Below are positions 7,326 to 15,258 of a DNA stretch of 21,438 bases, one piece after another. The stretch spans positions 1 through 21,438 of the forward strand of contig JBCBXA010000044.1 in NCBI GenBank assembly GCA_039816825.1, given 5' to 3'. The position numbers were made by a program, and so were the translations under genes. Positions within the stretch are counted from its first letter, which is position 1; each line of letters begins with the position of its first letter. Under the pieces are notes generated by a model, which was given only the letters and a program-made list of their open reading frames with translations, searched no databases and was not told the origin of the DNA. This stretch comes from JBCBXA01 sp039816825. GTDB lineage: Bacteria > Pseudomonadota > Alphaproteobacteria > Rhizobiales > Rhizobiaceae.

Positions 7326-7887
7326 TCGAGATGGGGTTATGAGCGTGCGCCGCGGGGGATCCGCGCGGTCTGAAACGGACGCGCCTGAGATATTGCCAGA
7401 ACAGTTGGAAGTGGTTCACGAGCCGCTGGACGCGTTCTCGGTTGACGAGATGCAACTGATTGAACGCCTGTTCTTCGCATACCGAGACTTTGTCCACGAG
7501 CCCGATGAGATTCTGGCGCGGGACCGGTTTGGCCGCTCACATCACCGGGTGTTGCATTTTGTGAACCGCCATCCCGGCATGTCGGTCGCAGAGCTTCTCG
7601 ACATATTGCGCATCACAAAGCAGAGCCTGGCGCCTGCCCTTAGGCAATTGATTGATAAGGGTTATATTGCGCAGGAGGTTGGCAAGGAGGACCGTCGCCA
7701 ACGGCTCTTATACCCAACAAGGCGCGGTCGCGAGCTGATGCTTGCTCTCTGCGAGCCACAATCCCGCCGCATGACCGCAGCACTCGAGATGTTGCCGGAT
7801 GGTGATCGCGAGACGGTGCTTAAATTCTTGCTGGCGGTGGTCAGCGAGCAAGACCGGGACCGGGTTCGCCATTTGACGGATCATTAG
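7312..7887 (+). CDS. MarR family transcriptional regulator, PetP-like
   Basis: A winged-helix dimeric repressor or activator of the MarR family, 191 residues from the first ATG. Residues 75-145 form the DNA-binding core: FGRSHHRVLHFVNRHPGMSV, the recognition helix in ITKQSLAPALRQL, and the wing with EDRRQRLLYPTRRG. The Asp-Arg-Arg of the wing is the family signature. The start is uncertain: 7312 has no clear ribosome binding site, while ATG 7339 has GAGA seven bases upstream, and the palindrome at 7301-7325 covers the first ATG. The protein is followed by an OmpR-type response regulator, as PetP/PetR are in Rhodobacter capsulatus, where both are needed for bc1 expression. The PetP link is inferred from family and neighbours. 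Confidence 0.9.
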   Translation: MADINRDGVMSVRRGGSARSETDAPEILPEQLEVVHEPLDAFSVDEMQLIERLFFAYRDFVHEPDEILARDRFGRSHHRVLHFVNRHPGMSVAELLDILRITKQSLAPALRQLIDKGYIAQEVGKEDRRQRLLYPTRRGRELMLALCEPQSRRMTAALEMLPDGDRETVLKFLLAVVSEQDRDRVRHLTDH

Positions 7888-8180
7888 AGCAGCCTGCCAA
7901 AGCAGCGGACTGGGCGTTGGCGGGCCAGACAGAGGGGCTCGCGATGACCACCCATTTCACACGTTCCCATAAGGGCGAACGTTCCAACCCATTCGTTCCT
8001 CCAGTTGCGGGACCTTCGGTTGCCGGGAAGCGGGCGCACGGTCATAGTGCGCCCAGCCTGAGGCAGGGTCTGGCTGTGCCAGATGTGCCTTTGGCGAATC
8101 CGGTTCTGGCGCGCGATGCGCCGACCCATCCCAACCAGAAGACGTCGCACTATTCGGGCGTTGAGTTTCCAGAAGGCAAG
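7888..8180 (+). promoter_or_regulatory. Leader of the response regulator gene, with two hairpins
   Basis: This 293-base gap holds ACGTTC (7961-7966) / GAACGT (7977-7982) and a perfect 8-bp stem GGGCGCAC (8032-8039) / GTGCGCCC (8047-8054) with a seven-base loop. The response regulator frame stays open through the gap, so it could in principle code for an extension of up to 88 residues, but that stretch resembles no known domain. I read it as a leader or internal promoter region. Confidence 0.45.
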
Positions 8181-8888
8181 ATGGTCGACGGCAAACTGAT
8201 ACCCCACGACGATGCCCCCCACATTCTGGTGGTGGATGATGACACGCGGATTCGCTTGCTGCTGACCCGGTTCCTGAGTGAGAGCGGGTTTCGCGTGTCC
8301 GAGGCTGCCAATGCGGACGAGGCCTCTCGCAAACTTGAGGGCATCTCATTCGATCTCATGGTGCTGGACGTCATGATGCCTGGGCAGGATGGTTTGAGTT
8401 TCTGTGAGGACCTGCGCCAGCAGCGCAACGCAACACCGATCCTGATGCTCACCGCTTTGGGAGAGGTGGATGACAGGATCAAAGGCTTGTCGGCGGGTGC
8501 CGATGACTTTCTGCACAAACCGTTCGACCCGCGCGAACTCCTGCTGCGCGTCAAGAGCATTTTGCGGCGAGGCGGGCCCATCGAGACACCTCGCATCGAG
8601 CAGATCGTGTTTGGACCGTACACATTCTACATCGCCCGCAAGCAATTGAGGGCGGGCAATATGGCGATCCGTCTTACAGAGCGTGAGCAGGAGATGCTTA
8701 CCCTGTTTGCGGAGCGGGCTGGCGAGGTGGTTCCACGCCATGAATTGTTGAATGATGAGACGGCCACCGGTGAACGGACGGTGGACGTGCAGATCAACCG
8801 GTTGCGACGTAAGATCGAAAAGGACCCCGCAAACCCTATTTGGCTCCAAACCGTGCGCGGGATCGGCTACAAGTTGAACGTCGAATAG
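8181..8888 (+). CDS. OmpR-family DNA-binding response regulator, PetR-like
   Basis: A two-component response regulator. With the ATG at 8181 (AGAAGG just upstream) it has 235 residues, the normal OmpR length. The receiver domain (about 14-128) shows the acidic patch DDD (19-21), phospho-acceptor D63 in LMVLDVMMPGQDG, T91 in LMLTALGE and K113 in LHKPFDPREL. A winged helix spans about 140-233, with LTEREQEML, VDVQINRLRRKIE and TVRGIGYKL. The sensor kinase gene follows 33 bases later and is the obvious partner. The MarR-type gene upstream recalls the petP-petR pair. The same frame is open back to 7888, so a longer protein from TTG 7917 or ATG 7944 cannot be excluded. Confidence 0.93.
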   Translation: MVDGKLIPHDDAPHILVVDDDTRIRLLLTRFLSESGFRVSEAANADEASRKLEGISFDLMVLDVMMPGQDGLSFCEDLRQQRNATPILMLTALGEVDDRIKGLSAGADDFLHKPFDPRELLLRVKSILRRGGPIETPRIEQIVFGPYTFYIARKQLRAGNMAIRLTEREQEMLTLFAERAGEVVPRHELLNDETATGERTVDVQINRLRRKIEKDPANPIWLQTVRGIGYKLNVE

Positions 8889-8921
8889 TTGCGCTGAGCG
8901 CCAGATCGGGAAGGGGAGCAT

Positions 8922-10370
8922 TTGACACAGTCACACGGCACTGCGTCCGCCCCGCAAGGCTGGGCTGACAGCAGCAGGATCGATAAAGCCGCCGACGAGC
9001 TCGACGAGGATATTGTAGAGCGCGGGGAGCTCGAGCTGACCGTGCGCAAGGCGGTCAATCGGCTTCTGGGTTTTTTGCCCAGGGGTCTCTACGCCCGCGC
9101 GCTGATCATCATTATCACCCCGGTTGTGATCCTTCAGTCCATTGTGGCCTTTGTGTTCATGGAGCGTCACTGGGAACAGGTCACCCAACGGCTCTCCAGC
9201 GCCGTGACCCAGGACATAGCGGCGATCATCGATGTGATCGAAACCTACCCGCAGGGCCAGGATTATACAGAGATCACGCGGATTGCCCGTGACCGGCTCG
9301 GGTTGACTATCTCCGTTCAGCCGGGAACGACCCTTCCGGGCCCGGCTCCCAAGCCGTTCTTTTCGGTTCTGGACAGCGCTCTTTCGCAGGAGATTAGCCG
9401 CCAGATTAGCCGTCCATTCTGGATCGACACGGTGGGCAATACGGCGCTGGTGGAAGTGCGCATTCTGCTTGGCGAAGACGTTCTGCGGGTGTTTGCCCGG
9501 CGAAGCCACACATACGCTTCCAACAGCCATATCTTCCTGGTCTGGATGGTCGGTTCATCGCTTGTGCTGCTCGCCATCGCCATCGTCTTCCTGCGCAACC
9601 AGATCAATCCGATCCTTCGGCTGAGTCGTGAGATGGATTCTTTCGGTCGCGGACGGGGCATATCCGACGAATTTCGACCGCGGGGCGCGCGGGAAGTTCG
9701 GCAGGCAACCCGCCAGTTCCTTGTGATGAGTGACCGGCTGGAGAAGCAGATCGAGCAACGGACCACCATGCTCGCGGGCGTCAGCCACGATCTCCGAACC
9801 GTGCTGACGCGGTTCAAGCTGCAATTGGCGCTGCTGTCGAACAATACGGATGTGACTGAGCTTGAGCAGGACATCGCCCAGATGCAGTCCATGTTGCAGG
9901 GATATCTCGACTTCGTCTCCGGCCACGGTGATGAGCCATCCGAGACCGTTGATGTGGCGGGGATGCTGGAGAACTACCGCACTGAGGCCGGCCTGAAGAG
10001 GGTCGAGCTTGACCTTGTCCTCAACGGCGATCTTCAGGTCGAGCTGAGGCCCAATGCCTTCCAGCGAATGATGAACAATGTTGTGTCCAACGCCATGCGC
10101 CATGGACGGCATGTGCGCATCACGGCTCTTCGATCATCCCACGCCCTCGACATTTTCATTGAGGACGACGGGCCGGGTATCCCAGTTCGGGAACGCAAGA
10201 ACGTGTTCCGCCCTTTCTACCGCCTCGATCAGGCGCGCAACATGGATGATAGCGGCACTGGCCTAGGCCTTTCGATCGCACGCGATATCGTCCTCGCCCA
10301 TGGCGGCGATATAGAGCTTGATGAAAGCGATCTGGGCGGCCTGTCGGTGCGCATTGCCCTGCCACTTTAG
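8922..10370 (+). CDS. EnvZ-type sensor histidine kinase
   Basis: Membrane sensor kinase, 482 residues, with a TTG start preceded by AGGGGAG (8912-8918). Order: an N-terminal cytoplasmic stretch of about 55 residues, TM1 (60-80), a periplasmic sensor of about 120 residues (81-202), TM2 (203-224), HAMP (about 225-278), dimerisation/phosphotransfer helix with H289 in GVSHDLRT, and the ATPase domain: N-box NNVVSNAMRHG (385-395), G1 DDGPGI (415-420), G2 GTGLGLS (445-451). Odd point: the H-box normally reads HDLRTP, but here residue 294 is Val (HDLRTV). It lies directly after the response regulator and should phosphorylate it. The signal is unknown. Confidence 0.95.
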   Translation: MTQSHGTASAPQGWADSSRIDKAADELDEDIVERGELELTVRKAVNRLLGFLPRGLYARALIIIITPVVILQSIVAFVFMERHWEQVTQRLSSAVTQDIAAIIDVIETYPQGQDYTEITRIARDRLGLTISVQPGTTLPGPAPKPFFSVLDSALSQEISRQISRPFWIDTVGNTALVEVRILLGEDVLRVFARRSHTYASNSHIFLVWMVGSSLVLLAIAIVFLRNQINPILRLSREMDSFGRGRGISDEFRPRGAREVRQATRQFLVMSDRLEKQIEQRTTMLAGVSHDLRTVLTRFKLQLALLSNNTDVTELEQDIAQMQSMLQGYLDFVSGHGDEPSETVDVAGMLENYRTEAGLKRVELDLVLNGDLQVELRPNAFQRMMNNVVSNAMRHGRHVRITALRSSHALDIFIEDDGPGIPVRERKNVFRPFYRLDQARNMDDSGTGLGLSIARDIVLAHGGDIELDESDLGGLSVRIALPL

Positions 10371-10402
10371 TTCAAGGCTTGGGGCCAGTTTATCCGCTGC
10401 GC

Positions 10403-10431
10403 TTGATAAGCTCTCTGCTTTGTCCAACTAT
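10403..10431 (+). promoter_or_regulatory. Possible sigma-70 type promoter of the TRAP operon
   Basis: TTGATA (10403-10408) and AACTAT (10426-10431) are spaced by 17 bases. The -35 is good (5/6), the -10 poor (3/6). A 6-bp hairpin AGGCGA-GGGA-TCGCCT with a GNRA-type loop lies just downstream (10438-10453). The gap follows the kinase stop and precedes the binding-protein gene, so a promoter is expected here. Confidence 0.28.
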
Positions 10432-10497
10432 GCAGGCAGGCGAGGGATCGCCTCAAGGTGGGGGAAGAGGAGCCCGCACCGTCAAAGGGAGAAATCT

Positions 10498-11553
10498 ATG
10501 AAGAGCAAATTGCTTGGCGCCATTGCCGGCGTATCCATGGCTTCTGTGGCCTTCACGGCCCCTGCTGCAGCGCAGGAAGTCATTGAAATGACATCAGCCT
10601 TCGGCAAAAACCTGCCGATCCTTGGGACCGCCGGTACCGACTTCGTCGCGAAGGTGAATTCGATTTCAGAAAGTGTCGAGTTCGAACATTTCGATCCGGG
10701 CGAGCTTGTCCCAACGCTAGAAGCCCTTGATGCGGTTTCCAATGGTTCGGTGGACGCAGCCTACACCACCGCCGGTTATTGGCAGGGGAAAATCAAAGCT
10801 GCTTCGCTGTTCGCCGCCGTGCCATTCGGTCCGGAAGCCGGCGAGTTCCTCGCATGGATGCTCTATGACGACGGCGCAGAGCTGTTCCAGCGCATGTATG
10901 ATGAGAACGGCTACAATGTTGTTGTGCAGCCTTGCGGCATCATCGCGCCCGAAACATCCGGTTGGTTCAAGAACGAAATCAACTCCATGGCAGACCTTGA
11001 AGGCCTGAATATGCGCTTCTTCGGCCTTGGTGCTGAAGTGATGCAGCGCCTGGGCGTGTCGACGTCGCTGCTCGCAGCGGGCGATATCTTCCCCGCTCTA
11101 GAGCGTGGTGCCATCGATGCCACCGAGTTTTCGATGCCACGCATCGATGCCCGCCTTGGCTTCCACAACATCGCGAAGTTCAACTACTTCCCCGGCTGGC
11201 ACCAGCCTGCGACGATGTTCGAACTGCTGATCAACAAAGACAAGTATGATGAGCTGTCCGACATCGCCAAAGAGCAGATCCGTGTGGCTTGCCTGGCGAA
11301 CATCACGACCAACTATGCGGAAGGCGAAGCGACCAACTTCTCCGCCATGGTCGAGAACACTGAGAAGAACGGCGTGACCATCAAGTCCTGGCCGCCAGAG
11401 ATGCTCGACACATTCGAGTCAACTTGGGCTGAAGTTGCCGGCGAACTGGCTGCTGAAGATGCCTTCTTCAAGGAAGTCTGGGACGACCTTCAGGAGTTCC
11501 GCGCCGGGTACAAAACCTGGAATAACGCGATCTACCTGCCGCGTCCTCGCTAA
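10498..11553 (+). CDS. TRAP transporter substrate-binding protein, TakP-like
   Basis: Periplasmic solute-binding protein of a tripartite ATP-independent transporter. ATG at 10498 has an excellent AGGGAG six bases upstream and gives 351 residues; a longer open frame from 10318 runs back into the kinase gene and is not used. A signal peptide covers 1-26 (MKSKLLG, hydrophobic core, APAAAQ). The mature part has the DctP-fold landmarks: FDPGELVPTLEALDAVSNG, the conserved arginine R173 in GLNMRFFGLGAEVMQRLG, and GDIFPALERGAIDATEFS with FPGWHQP after it. These match the group of the Rhodobacter TakP 2-oxo acid-binding protein, so a small carboxylate is likely, but the exact ligand is not shown. The permease genes follow. 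Confidence 0.92.
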   Translation: MKSKLLGAIAGVSMASVAFTAPAAAQEVIEMTSAFGKNLPILGTAGTDFVAKVNSISESVEFEHFDPGELVPTLEALDAVSNGSVDAAYTTAGYWQGKIKAASLFAAVPFGPEAGEFLAWMLYDDGAELFQRMYDENGYNVVVQPCGIIAPETSGWFKNEINSMADLEGLNMRFFGLGAEVMQRLGVSTSLLAAGDIFPALERGAIDATEFSMPRIDARLGFHNIAKFNYFPGWHQPATMFELLINKDKYDELSDIAKEQIRVACLANITTNYAEGEATNFSAMVENTEKNGVTIKSWPPEMLDTFESTWAEVAGELAAEDAFFKEVWDDLQEFRAGYKTWNNAIYLPRPR

Positions 11554-11573
11554 GTCTGGCGAGTGCCTGAGGG

Positions 11574-11637
11574 CGGTGGCTACAGGGCCACCGTCTGCGA
11601 TTTTCGAGCCGGGCCGCGCGTCAGCGTTGCCCGGCTC
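11574..11637 (+). terminator. Tandem hairpins between the TRAP binding-protein and permease genes (attenuator)
   Basis: Stem 1: CGGTGGC (11574-11580) / GCCACCG (11587-11593), loop of six. Stem 2: GAGCCGGGC (11606-11614) / GCCCGGCTC (11629-11637), a perfect 9-bp stem with a 14-base loop, followed by the short T-rich run TCTTT. The run is weak, so read-through is likely. Such elements often leave the binding protein more abundant than its permeases. Confidence 0.65.
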
Positions 11638-11717
11638 TCTTTCCAGTCTACGAAATCTGAAAGCCACCTCTACGGGTGTGCGTCAGATAAATGCGCCTTA
11701 GCAGAGCATGAGTACCC

Positions 11718-12620
11718 ATGGATAATGTCGATCCATCGCTGAGTTTCTCCGACCCCGGTCAGGCCAGCAAACCAGAGCAGAACCGCGGCGACCGGCTCGT
11801 CGTTGCCATCTCCAACATTGGCAGCTGGCTTTATCCGCTGCTTATGGTCGTCATCTGTGTGCAGGTTGTGCTGCGAAACTCCGGTCGCGTTGGCGTGGGG
11901 CCGGGCAACCAGGCTTGGATGGATGATCTTCAATGGTGGATCTATGGCGTGGCGGTGCTGATCGGTATTGGCTATGCGGTGACGACCAACAGCCATGTGC
12001 GCGTCGATATTTTCTTTGATGGGTTCGACCGGCTCAAGAAGCTGCGCATCGACTCGTTCGGTTTGGCCTGGCTTTTTCTGCCTTTCATCATTCTCAGTTG
12101 GGACACGACGTTCCACTATGCCGTGTCGTCCGTTGTGGCTGATGAGGGATCCGACAGCCCCAACGGTCTTCACAATCTCTGGATTCTGAAGGTCATCATG
12201 AATGCGGCCTTCGCATTCATCGCGGTGGCTGTGATCGCCGCCTTTGTCCGGCGCATGCGCCAGTTGGGTAATAACCAGCTTTGGCAGCGGCTTAGCTGGG
12301 CACTGCCCTCAGTGGCCTATGGGCTAAACCTGCTGATCTTCTACGTTTTGTGGTGGTTTACCTATCTCACCGGACCTGAAGACATGAATGCCCGTGCGGT
12401 CTCCCGCGCTCCCATCTTTGGGGAACTGGAGTTCTGGGGACAGGAGATGAAATACACGGTCCTCATGGCGCTTCTAGCCACCGCTCTTTTGATCGGCATT
12501 GCCTACCTTCGGCGCGACCGCTCGCTGGACGGCTCGCCACCGGCGCCACCGATGGAGCAGGGGGGCAAAATCCCTGCAGGTAGCCCAACGCCCGGTTCCT
12601 CTGTGGCGGGAGCGGAGTGA
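11718..12620 (+). CDS. TRAP transporter small permease subunit (DctQ family), extended
   Basis: Inner-membrane small subunit of the TRAP transporter. Hydrophobic segments lie near 34-52, 72-90, 113-132 and 155-176, the usual four-helix DctQ core, with the family pattern TTNSHVRVDIFFDGF (89-103). The protein continues with two more likely helices (about 196-214 and 245-265) and a Pro/Gly/Ser-rich tail to residue 300, so it is clearly longer than the usual 160-200 residues; larger DctQ forms are known in TakP-type systems. The ribosome binding site is weak (GAGCA, about ten bases before ATG). Its stop overlaps the start of the large permease gene (TGATG). Confidence 0.9.
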   Translation: MDNVDPSLSFSDPGQASKPEQNRGDRLVVAISNIGSWLYPLLMVVICVQVVLRNSGRVGVGPGNQAWMDDLQWWIYGVAVLIGIGYAVTTNSHVRVDIFFDGFDRLKKLRIDSFGLAWLFLPFIILSWDTTFHYAVSSVVADEGSDSPNGLHNLWILKVIMNAAFAFIAVAVIAAFVRRMRQLGNNQLWQRLSWALPSVAYGLNLLIFYVLWWFTYLTGPEDMNARAVSRAPIFGELEFWGQEMKYTVLMALLATALLIGIAYLRRDRSLDGSPPAPPMEQGGKIPAGSPTPGSSVAGAE

Positions 12621-14071
12621 TGGCGACGATCCTTGAGTTCATTGGCGGCTTCATGTCGCTGAACGAACTGGCCGTTCTGGCCATGTTCGTGACCTTCATC
12701 TTCCTTTTGTTCCGCGGCATTCCCGTGGCTTACGCCCTGGTCGGTGTGTCGCTGATCTTCGCGCTGATTGGTGAGATTTTCCTCGATCCCTATCGCAGCT
12801 TCTTCCGCGACATTATTGAGTTTGACCGGACCGGTATCGACTATCGCCGTCTGGCCGTGCTGCCCCAGCGGATTTTCGGCAACATCGTCAAGAACCCCGT
12901 TCTCGTGGCGCTGCCCATGTTCATCTATATGGGCTTGATGCTCGACCAGTCGGGCGTTGCGCAGCGCATGATGCAGTCGATGCAGAAGCTGTTTGGCGGT
13001 TTGCGCGGTGGTCTTTCAATCACAGTCCTGCTCATTGGCATTATTCTCGCAGCATCCACCGGTGTGATCGGTGCATCCGTCACGCTGCTGGGCGTGATGG
13101 CCCTACCTGCGATGATGGCGCAGAACTATCAGAAGCCCATCGCCACCGGCACGATTGCTTCTGCAGGCACGCTGGGCATCCTGATCCCACCCTCGATCAT
13201 GCTGGTGATCATGTCGGACCAGCTGGCTATCTCGCTGGGTGACCTGTTCATGGGCGCTCTGTTCCCGGGCCTGATCTTGGGTGCGCTCTACATCATTTTC
13301 ATCGTGATCTATGGCCTTGTTCGGCCCGATGCGATGCCAGCTCCAGAGAAGACGGAGGAAGTTGGCTGGGAGGTCGTCAAAGACGTTCTTCTGGCTGTGG
13401 TGCCACCGCTCTTCCTGATCCTGCTGGTGCTGGGCTCCATATTTGCCGGCATCGCCACACCGACGGAGGCGTCAGGCCTTGGCGCTGCGGGCGCGACTGT
13501 GCTGGCGTTGCTCAATCGCCGGCTGAGTTGGAAGGTGTTCAAGGACGTTGGCCGGGCGACCATGAACACAGCAGGCTACATTGTAGGCATCTTCCTCGCC
13601 GCCAACTTCTTCGCTCTCGTTTTGCGGCGCTATGGCGGAGATGAGATTGTGCAGGAACTGGTGCTTTCCACGTTCCAGGATCCGTACATGATCGTGCTGT
13701 TCATTCTGGCGATTGTGTTCCTGTTGGGCTTCCTGCTCGACTGGATCGAGATAACGATCATTATCATGCCGCTCATGCTGCCGATCATTCTGGGCTTGGA
13801 TCTTGCGGTGCCTGGCTTTGATCAGGTGCGCGATCCCTCGGTTGTCTGGTTCGCGATTCTGGTTGCTGTGACCTTGCAAACGTCATTCCTGACGCCACCG
13901 GTGGGTTTTGCGCTTTTCTATCTGAAGGGCGTGGCACCACAGGGCATCTCGCTGGGCCACATCTATCGTGGCATCATCCCTTTTGTGCTCCTGCAGCTGC
14001 TCGGTCTGGCGATCGTCTTCTACTTCCCTGAACTCACGACATGGCTGCCCGCCATGGCGTATGGGAATTAG
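12620..14071 (+). CDS. TRAP transporter large permease subunit (DctM family)
   Basis: Large membrane subunit that carries the substrate and sodium path of the TRAP transporter. The 483 residues form about a dozen hydrophobic helices. Family landmarks are GTLGILIPPSIML (183-195), LGAAG after GIATPTEASG (277-286), and FLLGFLLDWIEITIIIMPL in the second half. I chose ATG 12620 in the TGATG overlap with the preceding stop because GGGAG (12608-12612) lies seven bases upstream; a GTG three bases earlier is in frame. Together with the two preceding genes it makes a complete DctPQM-type system, probably taking up a small organic acid. A terminator follows. Confidence 0.94.
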   Translation: MATILEFIGGFMSLNELAVLAMFVTFIFLLFRGIPVAYALVGVSLIFALIGEIFLDPYRSFFRDIIEFDRTGIDYRRLAVLPQRIFGNIVKNPVLVALPMFIYMGLMLDQSGVAQRMMQSMQKLFGGLRGGLSITVLLIGIILAASTGVIGASVTLLGVMALPAMMAQNYQKPIATGTIASAGTLGILIPPSIMLVIMSDQLAISLGDLFMGALFPGLILGALYIIFIVIYGLVRPDAMPAPEKTEEVGWEVVKDVLLAVVPPLFLILLVLGSIFAGIATPTEASGLGAAGATVLALLNRRLSWKVFKDVGRATMNTAGYIVGIFLAANFFALVLRRYGGDEIVQELVLSTFQDPYMIVLFILAIVFLLGFLLDWIEITIIIMPLMLPIILGLDLAVPGFDQVRDPSVVWFAILVAVTLQTSFLTPPVGFALFYLKGVAPQGISLGHIYRGIIPFVLLQLLGLAIVFYFPELTTWLPAMAYGN

Positions 14072-14099
14072 CGAGGCTGACAGTTGGAAGCCATAAATG

Positions 14100-14128
14100 A
14101 AAAAGACCGCTCACTGAGCGGCCTTTTT
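14100..14128. terminator. Bidirectional intrinsic terminator between the TRAP operon and prs
   Basis: CCGCTC (14107-14112) / GAGCGG (14116-14121) with loop ACT, extended past one mismatch by AAAAAG (14100-14105) pairing with CTTTTT (14123-14128). The A-run and T-run make it work in both directions. The genes on its two sides are convergent. Confidence 0.92.
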
Positions 14129-14150
14129 CGTGTTCTTGAGTTCGCGTCGA

Positions 14151-15086
14151 TCAATCAAAGAGGCTTGAGACGGACTTCTCGAAGCTTGTCCGGTTGATCG
14201 CTTCGCCCATCAGCGGCGCGATGGACAGAACACGGATATTGGGAGCCTCTTCCACGGCGGCCGTCGGCTCAATGGACGAGGTGATCACCAGTTCCTTGAG
14301 CTTGGAATTGGCCACGCGTGTGGCGGCCTGACCTGAAAGGACGCCGTGGGTGATGTAAGCGGTGACGGACTTGGCGCCTTGATCCAGCAGCGCTTCAGCG
14401 GCGTTCACCAGCGTGCCGCCGGAATCGATGATGTCGTCGAGCAGAACGCAGTCCTTGCCTTCCGGATCACCGATCACGTTCATCACTTCGCTCTCGCCCG
14501 CGCGCTCACGGCGTTTGTCGACGATGGCCAGCGGTGCGCCATCCAGGCGTTTTGAGAGCGCCCGAGCGCGCACCACGCCGCCGACGTCGGGAGAGACGAC
14601 CATGATGTTGGAAATGTCACCCTTGTCGCGGATGTCGCGCGCCATTACGGGCGCGGCATAGAGATTGTCCACGGGGATGTCGAAGAAGCCCTGGATTTGC
14701 CCGGCGTGGAGGTCGAGGGTCAGCACCCTGTCTGCCCCGGCTTCAACGATCAGATTGGCTACCAGCTTGGCTGAGATCGGCGTGCGTGGGCCGGGCTTCC
14801 GGTCCTGCCGCGCATACCCAAAGTATGGCATCACCGCCGTGATGCGCTTGGCGGACGACCGGCGCACAGCGTCAATCATGATGAGCATTTCCATCAGATT
14901 GTCGTTGGCGGGGTAGGAGGTCGACTGGAGGATGAAGACGTCTTCACCCCGAACGTTCTCGCGGATCTCAACGAAAATTTCCTGGTCAGCGAAGCGCCGG
15001 ACGGAAGCGTTGCTCAGGTCTGTGTCGAGGTACTCAGCAATCTGCTTTGCGAGGTACTGGTTGGAATTGCCCGCGAACAGTTTCAT
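14151..15086 (-). CDS. prs: Ribose-phosphate pyrophosphokinase (PRPP synthetase)
   Basis: Makes PRPP from ribose 5-phosphate and ATP, feeding purine, pyrimidine, histidine, tryptophan and NAD synthesis. The 311 residues fit class I enzymes. Motifs: FADQEIFVEIRENVRG (32-47), VMPYFGYARQDRK (85-97), the catalytic region TLDLHAGQIQGFF (123-135) with H127, and the PRPP loop CVLLDDIIDSGGT (213-225). ATG at 15086 has a GGGGGA stretch about ten bases upstream. The leader holds a small hairpin GCCGCG-TCTTG-CGCGGC (15107-15123). It is separated by 172 bases from the M24 gene upstream on the same strand, so it probably has its own promoter there, which I could not place. It shares the terminator at 14100-14128. 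Confidence 0.97.
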   Translation of the reverse strand: MKLFAGNSNQYLAKQIAEYLDTDLSNASVRRFADQEIFVEIRENVRGEDVFILQSTSYPANDNLMEMLIMIDAVRRSSAKRITAVMPYFGYARQDRKPGPRTPISAKLVANLIVEAGADRVLTLDLHAGQIQGFFDIPVDNLYAAPVMARDIRDKGDISNIMVVSPDVGGVVRARALSKRLDGAPLAIVDKRRERAGESEVMNVIGDPEGKDCVLLDDIIDSGGTLVNAAEALLDQGAKSVTAYITHGVLSGQAATRVANSKLKELVITSSIEPTAAVEEAPNIRVLSIAPLMGEAINRTSFEKSVSSLFD

Positions 15087-15258
15087 CTGGCGCTATCCCC
15101 CGCTGCGCCGCGTCTTGCGCGGCTGGCTGTGCATGGCGGTGGTCTTAACGGGTGGCACTGGAATCACAAGGGCGCAAAGCCTCCCAAATGAGATTCATTG
15201 CGTTTGTCACCAGTGCACTCTGTGCGTTTGGTTCAGCAAGAGAGCCCGACTGCCCGGC

